Of a stretch of DNA of 17,988 nucleotides, positions 1 through 6,869 are shown one piece after another. The first letter of the stretch is position 1. Every line of letters starts with the position of its first letter. The stretch lies in the NCBI GenBank assembly GCA_023429825.1, contig JAEZDC010000129.1, positions 1 through 17,988 of the forward strand. Direction: 5' to 3'. This DNA is from Bacteroidota bacterium (GTDB lineage Bacteria > Bacteroidota > Bacteroidia > Chitinophagales > Chitinophagaceae). The notes beneath the pieces are model-generated. The model ran no database searches and was not told where the DNA came from. It saw only the letters and a list, made by a program, of their open reading frames with translations. The position numbers were made by a program, and so were the translations under genes.

Positions 1-2
1 CA

Positions 3-416
3 AAAATTGCTGCCTTTGCCGCGAAAACATATATGATTTCTTATTACGACAAGGGCATTCTCTTTTCCTTCGAGGGTCAGCTCACTCGCATTGGTAAAAA
101 TACTTATTTACAATTATGCCCTTACTCAATCGTGAATGATGATAGTATCACCGGTTCACCAAATTATCAGAAAGGATATATGATTGCTTCAACCGCCATT
201 TCACCAGTACAACTAACCGTTTCGTTTCCCGATGGACACAAGCTAAAGGAACTTATTCTGCAAGGAAGGGCTAAGCTACAACACGAATACGAACCAATGT
301 TCAACGTCTTCGCTATAACCGCATCTACCAGCCATCTTCGATCATTTATAGAAAAGTATGGACCCGAGAAGTCCTTCTTTCCTTCATCAAATGTTGTTAT
401 TTTGAAACGACGATGA
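3..416 (+). CDS. Hypothetical protein, C-terminal part (5' end outside the window)
   Basis: The frame is open to the left edge of the window, with in-frame codons before the first ATG at 33, so the gene probably starts upstream and this is its C-terminal part. The visible 138 residues contain no membrane segment and no catalytic motif I recognise. The layout (an FEGQLTRIG-type beta segment, then a hydrophobic strand region, then a charged helix near the C-terminus) resembles small Bacteroidota lipoproteins of unknown function, but this is a general impression and not a family assignment. Its stop overlaps the start of the histidine kinase gene in an ATGA (413-416), so the two are probably translationally coupled. 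It may therefore be an accessory factor of that two-component system. Confidence 0.6.
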   Translation, partial: KIAAFAAKTYMISYYDKGILFSFEGQLTRIGKNTYLQLCPYSIVNDDSITGSPNYQKGYMIASTAISPVQLTVSFPDGHKLKELILQGRAKLQHEYEPMFNVFAITASTSHLRSFIEKYGPEKSFFPSSNVVILKRR

Positions 417-1465
417 AAATCGAAAAAAGGATACACAATAAGACGATGCAGGTCATCCAGCACCTGGGCTTTTGGGCATTGTCATTCGCAGCATTTCTTT
501 GGATGACCACTCAGGAGGGACAAATTCAGGAAGTAGACATTTTATATACTTTCCTTTTTCATCTTTTACTGCTCCCTGTTGTCTATATAAATCTTAACAG
601 GTTCCTCTATAAATTACGGATACCGTACGGTTGGTATATCTATTTCGCCAAGCTCATCGTTCTGTTATCGGTAGCAACGTACATCAACTACAGCTTCTTT
701 CAACACTGGTCAATTTTTCTTATACCGGGCTACTATTTTATTTCCTACTTCACATGGTGGGAGATTGCGATCATCTACTTCGTATATATTACGATTACAA
801 CGCTCATGAAAGGAACCCGTTCGTGGTTTCTTTTATGGAAAGTGCGATCAGAATTGGCAGCTGCAGAGAAACAAAAAGTTCAATTAGAACTACAGGTATT
901 GAAAGCCCAGATCAATCCTCATTTTTTCTTTAATACACTTAACGGCATTTATTCAATGTCACTAGACAACGATAAACGGCTACCCCAAACGATTCTTCAA
1001 CTGTCCGATCTAATGAGATATTTTTTGTACGAGGCAAAAGACGATTTCGTTTTGCTTTCTAAAGAACTATCTCTACTCAAAAATTATCTGAGTCTGCAAA
1101 AGCTTCGGCTAGGCAACTCACTTAACTTACAATCCGAAATTACAGGCGAGATCGCTGAACAAAAAATTGCGCCAATGTTGTTGATCACTTTCCTGGAGAA
1201 TAGCTTCAAGCATGGCGATAAAACCATAAGAGGTGCACCTTTTTTAATCTTAAAAATCAAAGTGGAAAAAAACGGGCTTGACTTTTATTTGGAAAACGAA
1301 AAAGGCTTGATCGACGACATAGAAGATAAACAATATGGCGGGGTTGGTTTGTCCAACATCCGACGAAGACTTGAGTTGTTGTATCCCGAAAAGCATTCGC
1401 TACAAATCACTGAGGAAGGCAATAAATACATCGTTCATCTCCAATTAGCCACCAATGCCTATTAA
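413..1465 (+). CDS. LytS/YehU-type sensor histidine kinase
   Basis: This 350-aa inner-membrane kinase should autophosphorylate on histidine and pass the phosphate to the LytTR regulator encoded next. The N-terminal ~135 residues hold about four hydrophobic segments (roughly 18-32, 43-62, 76-96 and 115-132) and no extracellular sensor domain. A short coiled linker (about 145-165) leads to the His_kinase motif QINPHFFFN, with phospho-acceptor H170. The ATP-binding part has an intact N box (FLENSFKHG, E262/N263) and G2 box (GGVGLSNI, 309-316). All catalytic signatures of the family are present, unlike the degenerate sensors further right in this window. It overlaps the upstream gene by 4 bp and the downstream regulator by 11 bp, giving a tight operon. 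The signal it senses cannot be told from the sequence. Confidence 0.93.
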   Translation: MKIEKRIHNKTMQVIQHLGFWALSFAAFLWMTTQEGQIQEVDILYTFLFHLLLLPVVYINLNRFLYKLRIPYGWYIYFAKLIVLLSVATYINYSFFQHWSIFLIPGYYFISYFTWWEIAIIYFVYITITTLMKGTRSWFLLWKVRSELAAAEKQKVQLELQVLKAQINPHFFFNTLNGIYSMSLDNDKRLPQTILQLSDLMRYFLYEAKDDFVLLSKELSLLKNYLSLQKLRLGNSLNLQSEITGEIAEQKIAPMLLITFLENSFKHGDKTIRGAPFLILKIKVEKNGLDFYLENEKGLIDDIEDKQYGGVGLSNIRRRLELLYPEKHSLQITEEGNKYIVHLQLATNAY

Positions 1466-2153
1466 ATGCTTGATTCTGGAAGACGAGCCTTTGGCTCAGA
1501 ACGTACTGAGGAACTACATTCAGCAGTTTTCTGGCCTTGAACTCATTGGCATATATGGCGATCCGGTAGAGGCACAAGCATTCATTCATCGTGCGAAGCC
1601 CGACATTATATTTTTAGATATAAATCTGCCAAAGATCTCAGGCATCAATTTCCTGAAAGCCCTTTCCAATCCTCCGCTAATCATTTTTACAACAGCTTAC
1701 CAGGATTTTGCTTTAGAAGGTTTCGAACTAAATGCGGTCGACTACCTATTGAAGCCATTTTCCTTGGAACGGTTTATTAAAGCTGTCAACAAAGCAATGC
1801 AAAGACTAGAGCCTAGAGAGGAAACTAAAACCGATGAAGAAGCCCTCTTCGTCAAAGTAGATAAGAAACTATACCGGGTAGCCACCGAAGAGATCCTTTA
1901 CCTCGAGGCCTTGGATGATTACGTCAAAGTAGCCACCAGCACAAAAGAATTCCTCACCAACAACACACTAAAGAACTTGCAGGATGAATTGCCACCATCG
2001 AGGTTCATGCGGGTTCACAAAAGCTACCTTGTTTGTATTGGCAAGATCGATTACATCGAAGGAAACTATATCAGAATGGGATCCAAAGAGATTCCTATAG
2101 GTGCTGTTTACAAAGAGCAATTTTTGACACTGTTCAAAGGCAAGAAAAGATGA
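1455..2153 (+). CDS. LytTR-family response regulator
   Basis: This 232-aa cytoplasmic transcription factor has an N-terminal receiver domain (about 1-120) and a C-terminal LytTR DNA-binding domain (about 135-230). The receiver has the acidic pocket near residues 10-11, phospho-acceptor D55 in IIFLDINLP, T80, and K100 in VDYLLKPF. The LytTR part shows the usual 'LYLEALDDYVKV' and 'FMRVHKSYLV' landmarks. It begins inside the kinase gene, so the pair is one translational unit and very likely a cognate pair. The targets are unknown. The promoter of its own operon lies outside the window, so no operator can be sought there. Confidence 0.93.
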   Translation: MPIKCLILEDEPLAQNVLRNYIQQFSGLELIGIYGDPVEAQAFIHRAKPDIIFLDINLPKISGINFLKALSNPPLIIFTTAYQDFALEGFELNAVDYLLKPFSLERFIKAVNKAMQRLEPREETKTDEEALFVKVDKKLYRVATEEILYLEALDDYVKVATSTKEFLTNNTLKNLQDELPPSRFMRVHKSYLVCIGKIDYIEGNYIRMGSKEIPIGAVYKEQFLTLFKGKKR

Positions 2154-2571
2154 ACACATAGTTGATTCGGGTAACGAAGATTTCAAAATAGTTGAACCTT
2201 AACAAGCTTGCCTTACAATGTATTCCCCTATGAAAGCGTTGAACAGGATTGACTGGGAGCAATCTATATCCACAGGTTGCTTTTCTGCCCTGCTAAAACT
2301 AGAACAATGAAATCCCTAACTCGCCCGCCAGCTCCTAGGCAAGTTATGCCCTTTCAGGTCGGCAAGGTCTTCGCCACAACTCCGTTGTGCTCGCCTTCGG
2401 TTTTTGCATAAAATCTCCACCTTTCGTTTCGCTAGGCTTCGCAAATCTTGCTCAACTCACAGGTAGTATTTTCTGCTGCAAAACCTTGCCTCCCCGGCTC
2501 TGCTGCATGTGGGTTGCCTATCGCTGGCATAATTGCGTTTAAGCAGTTATTAAAATCAGCGTAGCAATGAA
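2154..2571. other. Gene-free stretch, possible remnant of a mobile element
   Basis: No convincing gene lies in these 418 bases. From about 2310 the composition changes to a more GC-rich, C-rich strand, including an inverted repeat CACAAC-TCC-GTTGTG (2375-2389). The only open frames are very short; a 32-codon minus-strand frame near 2445-2545 has no supporting signal. I have an impression that near-identical stretches accompany conjugative elements in other Bacteroidota, which I cannot verify here. It directly precedes the DUF6943-like gene. Confidence 0.4.
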
Positions 2572-3021
2572 ATGTATATTCCACAAATTCGCTGTTATCA
2601 CCCTACAGCTAATCAACAATCCCATGTATTCTATCTGTTGTCAAAAGGCAATAATGCTGGCCAGCCTTCTTTCAATCCCTGGCAGAATTCTTTCCAGGTA
2701 GTTTGCAACAAAAGCGATTGGTTCGATTTCTATTTCTGGCTTTGCTATGGTCTCTTTAAAGCAGGTAAGTTTAAGCAGCATCAACGCGGCAGTGTAATTC
2801 CTTTCATCAACAAAGGAGATGTGCTTGAAATATTAAAGCAAACTGCTCCTGCAATTTATCCGGATTGGAAGAGGTATCAGCAAATTGTTGAAGCGCTCAG
2901 TAAACTTGAAAAGAAAAAAGCTTCTTTAACTGAGCAGATCATCGCAACAGAAAAATTGCAATCGCTCTTAATCCGTTCATACTTTACGCAGCATACACCG
3001 GGTCACAACAAAGCCATTTAA
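2572..3021 (+). CDS. Hypothetical protein resembling DUF6943 (conjugative-element associated)
   Basis: This 149-aa soluble protein of unknown function resembles, by its pattern, the DUF6943 family found in Bacteroidota conjugative transposons. The shared features are an early 'YLLSKGNNAGQPS' segment (about 22-34), an aromatic 'DFYFWLCYGLFKAGKF' stretch (about 52-67), and 'GSVIPFI' (about 73-79). A lysine-rich, probably coiled C-terminal helix (about 103-135) follows. There is no signal peptide or membrane segment. It stands alone, flanked by long non-coding DNA, and is followed 9 bp after its stop by a good terminator. No transfer, mobilisation or integrase gene is present nearby, so it may be a leftover of a decayed or truncated element. 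The family call is from memory of motifs. Confidence 0.65.
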   Translation: MYIPQIRCYHPTANQQSHVFYLLSKGNNAGQPSFNPWQNSFQVVCNKSDWFDFYFWLCYGLFKAGKFKQHQRGSVIPFINKGDVLEILKQTAPAIYPDWKRYQQIVEALSKLEKKKASLTEQIIATEKLQSLLIRSYFTQHTPGHNKAI

Positions 3022-3029
3022 TGCAGATG

Positions 3030-3068
3030 CTTCCGGTAAGTGCTTCAGCTTTTGCCGGAAGTGTTTTT
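3030..3068 (+). terminator. Rho-independent terminator after the DUF6943-like gene
   Basis: A 10-bp stem CTTCCGGTAA / TTGCCGGAAG (3030-3039 with 3052-3061, one G-T pair) has a 12-base loop and is followed by TGTTTTT (3062-3068). It starts 9 bases after the stop codon of the gene at 2572-3021. Confidence 0.75.
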
Positions 3069-3586
3069 ATCGCAAAGTTCGCTCCGGCAGCCCACGCACG
3101 GCTGTCACACTGAGGCTCTGGAAGTGCCTGCCCAAAAAAACCAAAAGCCTACGGCATAAACGCAGGATCCACCCCACGGCTGGCACACTGAGGCTCTTGA
3201 GTGGCCATCCTTTATTCCGTTTCCTTTTGGTTTTTTATCTGCCTTCGCTGGTGATGATGCTATAAAAATCACATTATGCAAAAGCAAACTCGCATCATTA
3301 CAAGTCGTCGCATTTCAGTAAATCCATTTGACGCTTCGTTGTCCTTAATTCCACCCTGCTATCCGTCTCTCGTCCTCAGTCGTCACATTGGTAGGCTCCA
3401 GGTCCATTATCGTCCTTCTCCTGGTGTTCGTGTGTATTACTTCAAATTGTTCAGTGTGTACGTATGGTGCTTTCCATCCGGTCGTCGTCAACTCAGTGCA
3501 TTGCCTTTTTAGGCTTTGCATAACTTGAAAATATTCAAATGAATTGCTTTGTTTAACTTAACTCTGAATTGAAAAAATGCAAACTC
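3069..3586. other. Gene-free stretch with repeats, no convincing gene
   Basis: Apart from the 23-bp direct repeat, I see no supported gene. An open frame at 3276-3512 (78 codons) exists, but its product is rich in Arg, Ser, Pro and Cys, has no recognisable motif and lacks a clear promoter. I treat it as probably spurious. The stretch is moderately GC-rich up to about 3510 and then turns sharply AT-rich toward the next gene, a composition break suggesting different origins for the two sides. Confidence 0.45.
3097..3197. repeat. Two copies of a 23-bp direct repeat
   Basis: The segments 3097-3119 and 3175-3197 match at 22 of 23 positions (core CACACTGAGGCTCT). The copies are 78 bp apart start to start. 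They lie in non-coding DNA after a terminator. The function is unknown; they could be protein-binding sites or the scar of a duplicated element. Confidence 0.7.
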
Positions 3587-4294
3587 ATGCAATTAACACT
3601 TATCCAGGAAGGCAATTATTATGGGATTAAAAGCTCAGAAAAATTTCTATTACATCCCAAATATGATGATATAACCCTTTATCACTTTAAGAAGGACCAA
3701 TTAATTGAAGAGATCAATTTAAAATGCTCTGGCAAATCTATTATAGCTAGAATCAGGGAAAAATTCGAAAATTCGAGATCACTTGTTGATATAAATAGTT
3801 CAGAAGGTGTTATAAATGTTAGCCACGACAGTGAAGTGATTTTTTTATTGAAAGATAGATATGAAACGTTCCTAATGAAATTTGGGATTAATCTTTACAA
3901 TCAAAGGATGGGGATATATCAACTTTATAATGAGTTTGCAACACTTGAAAATTTTAAGCTCAATAAAAAATATAGGAAATTCCGGATGGAAGATTCACAG
4001 GATATAGTGACAATTGGCAACTTCTATGATGAAATTGTTTATTTAGGTGGTAGCTTTTTCAAAGTTAAGGTTGTAGAGGTGTACAAAATCTTAGAACCAA
4101 TAGATGAAGATGGTACTATAACATGGAAAACAAATTTTGATAATTCTTACTGGCAAATTGTCAATTTGGATGGGGATAAAATATCTAAAGCACGATTTGA
4201 AGAAGTGATAAGCTTTAGTGATGGCTTATTTAATGTTTTACATAATGGAAATGAAAGTCAGCTAAGGATTGATGGGTCTTACGTTAAGTCATAG
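3587..4294 (+). CDS. WG-repeat-like hypothetical protein
   Basis: This 235-aa protein of unknown function is cytoplasmic by appearance, with no signal peptide or membrane segment. Two regions look like diverged WG repeats, the beta-rich motif Bacteroidota use in many orphan proteins: residues ~8-30 ('GNYYGIKSSEKFLLHPKYDD') and the last ~45 residues ('YWQIVNLDGDKISKARFEEV', then a G-L-F-x-V strand). The ATG at 3587 is preferred because the repeat-like region begins just after it; a TTG at 3569 in the same frame would add six residues. Base composition is markedly AT-rich (about 30% G+C in three sampled 60-base stretches), unlike its neighbours, which suggests recent acquisition. It is an orphan with no operon partner. 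Confidence 0.75.
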   Translation: MQLTLIQEGNYYGIKSSEKFLLHPKYDDITLYHFKKDQLIEEINLKCSGKSIIARIREKFENSRSLVDINSSEGVINVSHDSEVIFLLKDRYETFLMKFGINLYNQRMGIYQLYNEFATLENFKLNKKYRKFRMEDSQDIVTIGNFYDEIVYLGGSFFKVKVVEVYKILEPIDEDGTITWKTNFDNSYWQIVNLDGDKISKARFEEVISFSDGLFNVLHNGNESQLRIDGSYVKS

Positions 4295-4312
4295 ATCGAA
4301 AATTAAAAGATA

Positions 4313-4334
4313 AAGGGACTTAGAAAAGTCCCTT
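4313..4334 (-). terminator. Hairpin terminator closing the minus-strand cassette
   Basis: This is a perfect 9-bp stem AAGGGACTT / AAGTCCCTT with a 4-base loop. Read on the minus strand it is followed by TATCTTTTAATTTT, a fair T-rich tail. Read on the plus strand it is followed by CTATG, which is poor. It therefore best serves the minus-strand genes ending at 4368, but may also stop transcripts from 3587-4294. Confidence 0.6.
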
Positions 4335-4367
4335 CTATGAATCCGCCTCGTCACCACAACATGCAGA

Positions 4368-4541
4368 CTATTTTTTTCGAAATCTCTTTACTGCAACTTT
4401 AAGCAACATAGAAACACTAAAACTCACCGCCGCACCAATAGCTGCCAGGATGATCGTCTTTATTACATCTTCACCCTTAATATTTACAACCACAGTTAAA
4501 AAGGTACCCCCAATGGTTCCGGCTTTCATCCCGTTATTCAT
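4368..4541 (-). CDS. Tiny single-pass membrane protein (57 aa)
   Basis: Read on the minus strand, an ATG at 4541 opens 57 codons ending in TAG. The product begins MNNGMKAGTIGG, has one hydrophobic segment from about residue 26 to 50, and ends with the basic tail KRFRKK. The ATG lies inside the last codons of the preceding gene (8-bp overlap), a typical coupled arrangement, and a terminator hairpin follows about 35 bp after the stop. Together these support a real gene despite its size. Gly and Ala residues in the membrane segment and the basic tail are compatible with a holin-like or other small membrane protein. No family is recognised, so function is open. Confidence 0.65.
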   Translation of the reverse strand: MNNGMKAGTIGGTFLTVVVNIKGEDVIKTIILAAIGAAVSFSVSMLLKVAVKRFRKK

Positions 4542-4779
4542 TATAAGCTTCCTTTCTTCTTTTTGCTTGCTTCAACTCACTGGATGTAGTTAACTGGCTC
4601 ACTGTGGTGGCCACCGCACCGGCAACACCAACATACCCCGCTGCAGCAACCACAACAGCAGGCAGCGCAATAGGTGCAGTCAAAACAGCGGTGCTGATCG
4701 CCGCCAGGGTTATCCCAATGTTACGCAACTTCTTAAAAAACTTAGGAGTTGGTGCTTTCGCCCTTTGAACTATGTTCAT
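4534..4779 (-). CDS. Small Ala/Val-rich membrane protein (81 aa)
   Basis: The product starts with a basic, probably cytoplasmic N-terminus (MNIVQRAKAPTPKFFKKLRN). Two very hydrophobic Ala/Val/Gly-rich segments (about 22-38 and 41-60) follow, with a short charged tail (KQAKRRKEAYNE). This hairpin topology fits a small two-pass membrane protein. It begins 38 bp inside the DUF5675 gene and overlaps the 57-aa gene by 8 bp, so all three are translated from one message. I have an impression that similar small proteins lie beside DUF5675 genes in other Bacteroidota. A holin-like role next to a possible wall-acting protein is a reasonable guess but no more. Confidence 0.75.
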   Translation of the reverse strand: MNIVQRAKAPTPKFFKKLRNIGITLAAISTAVLTAPIALPAVVVAAAGYVGVAGAVATTVSQLTTSSELKQAKRRKEAYNE

Positions 4780-5185
4780 ATCGATTCGATTTTATGGTGA
4801 TAAAGACTTTGTTTTCATTTTCTAGCACGGGATAAACAAGCTCATGTAGTTTATCTCTTGCTATTCTTGATCGTAATCCCTTTCCCTCTGCCGTCAAAAT
4901 GGATACTGGAGCAATACAGCCTTTGAGTTCTTTCATTGCATCATTTGCCGGGTGTATCAATATGCAAGACCTTTTGGCAACTGCTTTCACTTCCAGGTGA
5001 TGCTTATACTTTCCACTATACCGTTTCTGCAACTCGTATCTTCCCTCTGGTATGCATGAGATCTTCGATTGGTTATTCCGCCAGGGAAGCTCGATCGTAT
5101 AACATATGATGTTGCCATTTTCAGAATGTCGAAGCACCCCATTAGTACCGTTAGGAAAATAGGTCCTTATTAACTCCAGTTCCAT
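4742..5185 (-). CDS. DUF5675 family protein
   Basis: This 147-aa protein matches the DUF5675 pattern. It has an early 'CYTIELPWR' (about 28-36), 'CIPEGRYEL' (44-52), and 'ILIHPANDAMKELKGCI' (75-91). The last block has a histidine (H78) and a cysteine (C90) arranged as H-x(n)-GC. The biochemical function of DUF5675 is not established to my knowledge; the family occurs in phages and phage-like loci of Bacteroidota and Proteobacteria. The His/Cys block recalls, loosely, the active-site motif of YkuD L,D-transpeptidases, which would fit a wall-acting enzyme, but that is inference. There is no signal peptide. It sits 25 bp after the 251-aa gene and overlaps the 81-aa membrane protein gene. Confidence 0.8.
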   Translation of the reverse strand: MELELIRTYFPNGTNGVLRHSENGNIICYTIELPWRNNQSKISCIPEGRYELQKRYSGKYKHHLEVKAVAKRSCILIHPANDAMKELKGCIAPVSILTAEGKGLRSRIARDKLHELVYPVLENENKVFITIKSNRYEHSSKGESTNS

Positions 5186-5210
5186 TTATGGGATTTCACA
5201 GGATGAAAAA

Positions 5211-5966
5211 TTATGCACCATCAACTTTCACTAAAGCCAAAGCGTTGAATGCGCCGTTCTTTAATGAATACTTCACGCCATTTACTTCTTGGAAGAACTG
5301 GATCCCCAATACAAGGAATAACGGATGGGTGCTCGCAGCAGTCAATGCATTTGTATGATTGATGTTAGCAGTTGGTGCACCATCCCACGGCAGGATAGCT
5401 GTCTCATTCGAATCAACAACGAACGTCTCATTTTCAAAATCGATCTCTGCAGCTGCAGATACAATTTTAAAATGCGTAGTACCTCCCGGAGGCGCAACCA
5501 TGTTCATTGGGATAAAGGCAGGGATGATCACTTCGCAACCACCAGTCACACGATCGATCGATGCAGTGAAAGGTGCATAAAGGGTAGTTCCCAGCTTCGC
5601 ATTGATGTTGAAATCAAAGCCCTCAAGAAGTTCTGCTTCACCATCGATCACGTTCCTCAAGCCCCTTACGCTTGTAGTATCCGCCTGGATCACTTTCACC
5701 ATCTCGGTCGTAAGCCTGCTCACCACGCGAGGATCCTTTGCATTTTGCAACAAAGCACGAAGTGCTTTTCTCAAAACTTTCCCGGCAGCGCCAGCTCTTC
5801 CAAACTCAGCACCGTTTTCACGGGTTCTTTGAAAGTTTGGATCGTTAGCAATCCGCTCTGCAGGAATGCCACCTTTTTCTTTAGCCAGGTAGCCATCTTT
5901 CGATTTGTAGAAAGTAATATCGCCGATAGTACCTTCTAACTTCATTATACCACGTTGTCTTGCCAT
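5211..5966 (-). CDS. Conserved Bacteroidota hypothetical protein, N-terminal GTIGDITFYK motif
   Basis: This 251-aa protein leads a four-gene minus-strand cassette. The N-terminus carries a stretch I recognise as conserved in a Bacteroidota family of unknown function: 'EGTIGDITFYKSKDGYLAKE' (11-30), then 'NDPNFQRTRENGAEFGRA' (41-58), and a basic helical segment (about 60-85). The C-terminal two thirds look beta-rich and end in 'FFQEVNGVKYSLKNGAFNAL'. There is no signal peptide, membrane segment or catalytic motif. The family often occurs as paralogues and beside DUF5675 genes as far as I recall, but no function is known to me. Phage structural or DNA-binding roles are possible guesses. The start at 5966 fits the conserved MARQRG N-terminus. 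Confidence 0.8.
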   Translation of the reverse strand: MARQRGIMKLEGTIGDITFYKSKDGYLAKEKGGIPAERIANDPNFQRTRENGAEFGRAGAAGKVLRKALRALLQNAKDPRVVSRLTTEMVKVIQADTTSVRGLRNVIDGEAELLEGFDFNINAKLGTTLYAPFTASIDRVTGGCEVIIPAFIPMNMVAPPGGTTHFKIVSAAAEIDFENETFVVDSNETAILPWDGAPTANINHTNALTAASTHPLFLVLGIQFFQEVNGVKYSLKNGAFNALALVKVDGA

Positions 5967-6007
5967 GGATAAATTGTTTTCATTAGGAAATTGGTTTACT
6001 GCAATAC

Positions 6008-6039
6008 TTTGATTAGAGCTCTTAATCGTTATATTTTTG
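6008..6039 (+). promoter_or_regulatory. Bacteroidota-type promoter for the 6108 gene
   Basis: TTTG at 6008-6011 and TATTTTTG at 6032-6039 (consensus TAnnTTTG) are separated by 20 bp, matching the -33/-7 layout of the Bacteroidota primary sigma factor. The predicted transcript starts near 6046 and leaves a leader of about 60 bases before the ATG at 6108. This also argues that the upstream extension of that open frame (to 5991) is not coding. Confidence 0.65.
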
Positions 6040-6107
6040 CAGCTGTCACCACAAGATTAGAATGCAGAAGAATTGTAAAAAAGAAGCGGTTCAGTCCGTG
6101 CAGCATT

Positions 6108-6320
6108 ATGCAGGAAAAGATACCAGTGCGCATAGTCATCTATGCGAAAGACGTGATCAACATAACGGGTCGTAAAGAACGAGCCGCCTGGAAACTCCTT
6201 GCTCAAATTCGACGACATTACAATAAACAAAAAGGACAGTTCATCACCGTAAAAGAATTCAGCGCATTTACAGGTATAGAGGAGGAAAGCATTTATTCAT
6301 ATCTTCAAATAGTCGAATAG
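6108..6320 (+). CDS. Small conserved Bacteroidota protein, possibly helix-turn-helix
   Basis: This 70-aa protein begins MQEKIPVRIVIYAKDVINIT. It has a basic segment 'GRKERAAWKLLAQIRRHY' (about 21-38) and ends with 'FITVKEFSAFTGIEEESIYSYL'. The last part reads like the N-terminal helix-turn-helix of small excisionase or MerR-like proteins ('tvkEfs.ftGi.eesI..yl'). I recognise it as a recurring small family in Bacteroidota but with no established function. The start at 6108 is chosen because the in-frame upstream extension to 5991 crosses the promoter at 6008-6039. It is divergent from the 251-aa gene and may regulate the cassette. Confidence 0.7.
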   Translation: MQEKIPVRIVIYAKDVINITGRKERAAWKLLAQIRRHYNKQKGQFITVKEFSAFTGIEEESIYSYLQIVE

Positions 6321-6338
6321 ATTCAATAAACCTGACTT

Positions 6339-6584
6339 ATGTTAAGCTATCCTGTAGAATTCAGTCTTAAAGATGGTACACATGTACGCGTGACTCCGGT
6401 AGAAAACAAGATTGAGAAAGCTCAACGTCTCATATTCGATCTTACATTACCAGGAGGTCAACAAGACTCATTTGTTTGGTCACCGATTGCAGATCCCAAA
6501 GAACCTTCTGATCCAAGTCAAAATATTCCAAGGCACCAACTAGATGCTCTACATGCTTTTTGCCAGATTGAAAGGAACAGCTAG
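6339..6584 (+). CDS. Small hypothetical protein (81 aa)
   Basis: The product begins MLSYPVEFSLKDGTHVRVTP, a beta-hairpin-like start, and continues with a strand-rich core. It has an acidic/proline-rich segment 'PIADPKEPSDPSQNIP' (about 49-64) and a C-terminal helix 'HQLDALHAFCQIE'. There is no signal peptide or membrane segment. Small Bacteroidota proteins starting with a similar 'YPV.F.LKDGTHV' pattern seem familiar but have no known role. It follows the 70-aa gene by 18 bp on the same strand, so the two are probably one transcript from the promoter at 6008-6039. Confidence 0.6.
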   Translation: MLSYPVEFSLKDGTHVRVTPVENKIEKAQRLIFDLTLPGGQQDSFVWSPIADPKEPSDPSQNIPRHQLDALHAFCQIERNS

Positions 6585-6760
6585 AAATTCCTAATCAAAA
6601 GCATAGCAAAGCCCACTCAACGCCTACTTTAAACTGTTATCCTTCTTTCTCAGGCAGCGATAAATATTGTCTTTCGTTGTGTTATTATCGCCACCTTTTT
6701 TGTATCTTCATAGTAAGCACTTTAGTTCTTTGTTAATCATAATGGTATAAAGCATAAAGC

Positions 6761-6780
6761 TAGGTTAGGAGATAGGTTAG
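6761..6780. repeat. Tandem TAGGTTAG pair
   Basis: TAGGTTAG occurs at 6761-6768 and again at 6773-6780, a 12-bp period, about 40 bp before the tRNA-like segment. It could be integrase arm-type sites or chance; the function is unknown. Confidence 0.4.
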
Positions 6781-6821
6781 CAAACGGAAACTGCCACGAT
6801 AACATATTGCATTTCAATAAT

Positions 6822-6846
6822 GGTTCGAGTCCCAGCGGGATCACTC
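6822..6846 (+). other. tRNA 3'-end-like fragment, possible attachment site
   Basis: GGTTCGAGTCCCAG (from 6822) matches a tRNA T-arm: two 5' stem bases, the loop TTCGAGT at 6824-6830, and the 3' stem CCCAG. CGGGATC plus A follows where the acceptor 3' strand and discriminator base would be. The bases before 6822 do not complete the T stem, and no D-arm, anticodon arm or matching 5' acceptor strand (GATCCCG-like) lies in the ~70 bases upstream, so this is not a whole tRNA. A terminator follows 25 bp later, as often seen after tRNA genes. This is what integration into a tRNA 3' end leaves at the far end of an island. Confidence 0.4.
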
Positions 6847-6869
6847 CTAAAGTTTCAGTACGAAACACT

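Noticed and set aside
2568..2575. ATGAAATG before the DUF6943-like gene as a further LytTR half-site
   Set aside because: No partner at a 21-bp offset; the match overlaps the start codon and is likely chance.
3105..3287. 60-codon minus-strand open frame across the direct repeats
   Set aside because: Low-complexity Gly/Trp-rich product spanning both repeat copies; no supporting signal.
3276..3512. 78-codon plus-strand open frame in the non-coding stretch
   Set aside because: Odd residue make-up, no motif and no promoter. It is kept only as a possibility in the gene-free entry.
5325..5939. Long plus-strand open frame (204 codons) opposite the 251-aa gene
   Set aside because: It lies fully antisense to a gene of a conserved family, and its Cys/Ser/Arg-rich product has no recognisable motif. 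It is a shadow frame.
6765..6850. A complete tRNA using TTAGGAG / CTCCTAA as acceptor stem
   Set aside because: The 7-bp match is real, but 13 bases separate the T loop from the 3' strand where 5 are needed, and no D or anticodon arm can be drawn.
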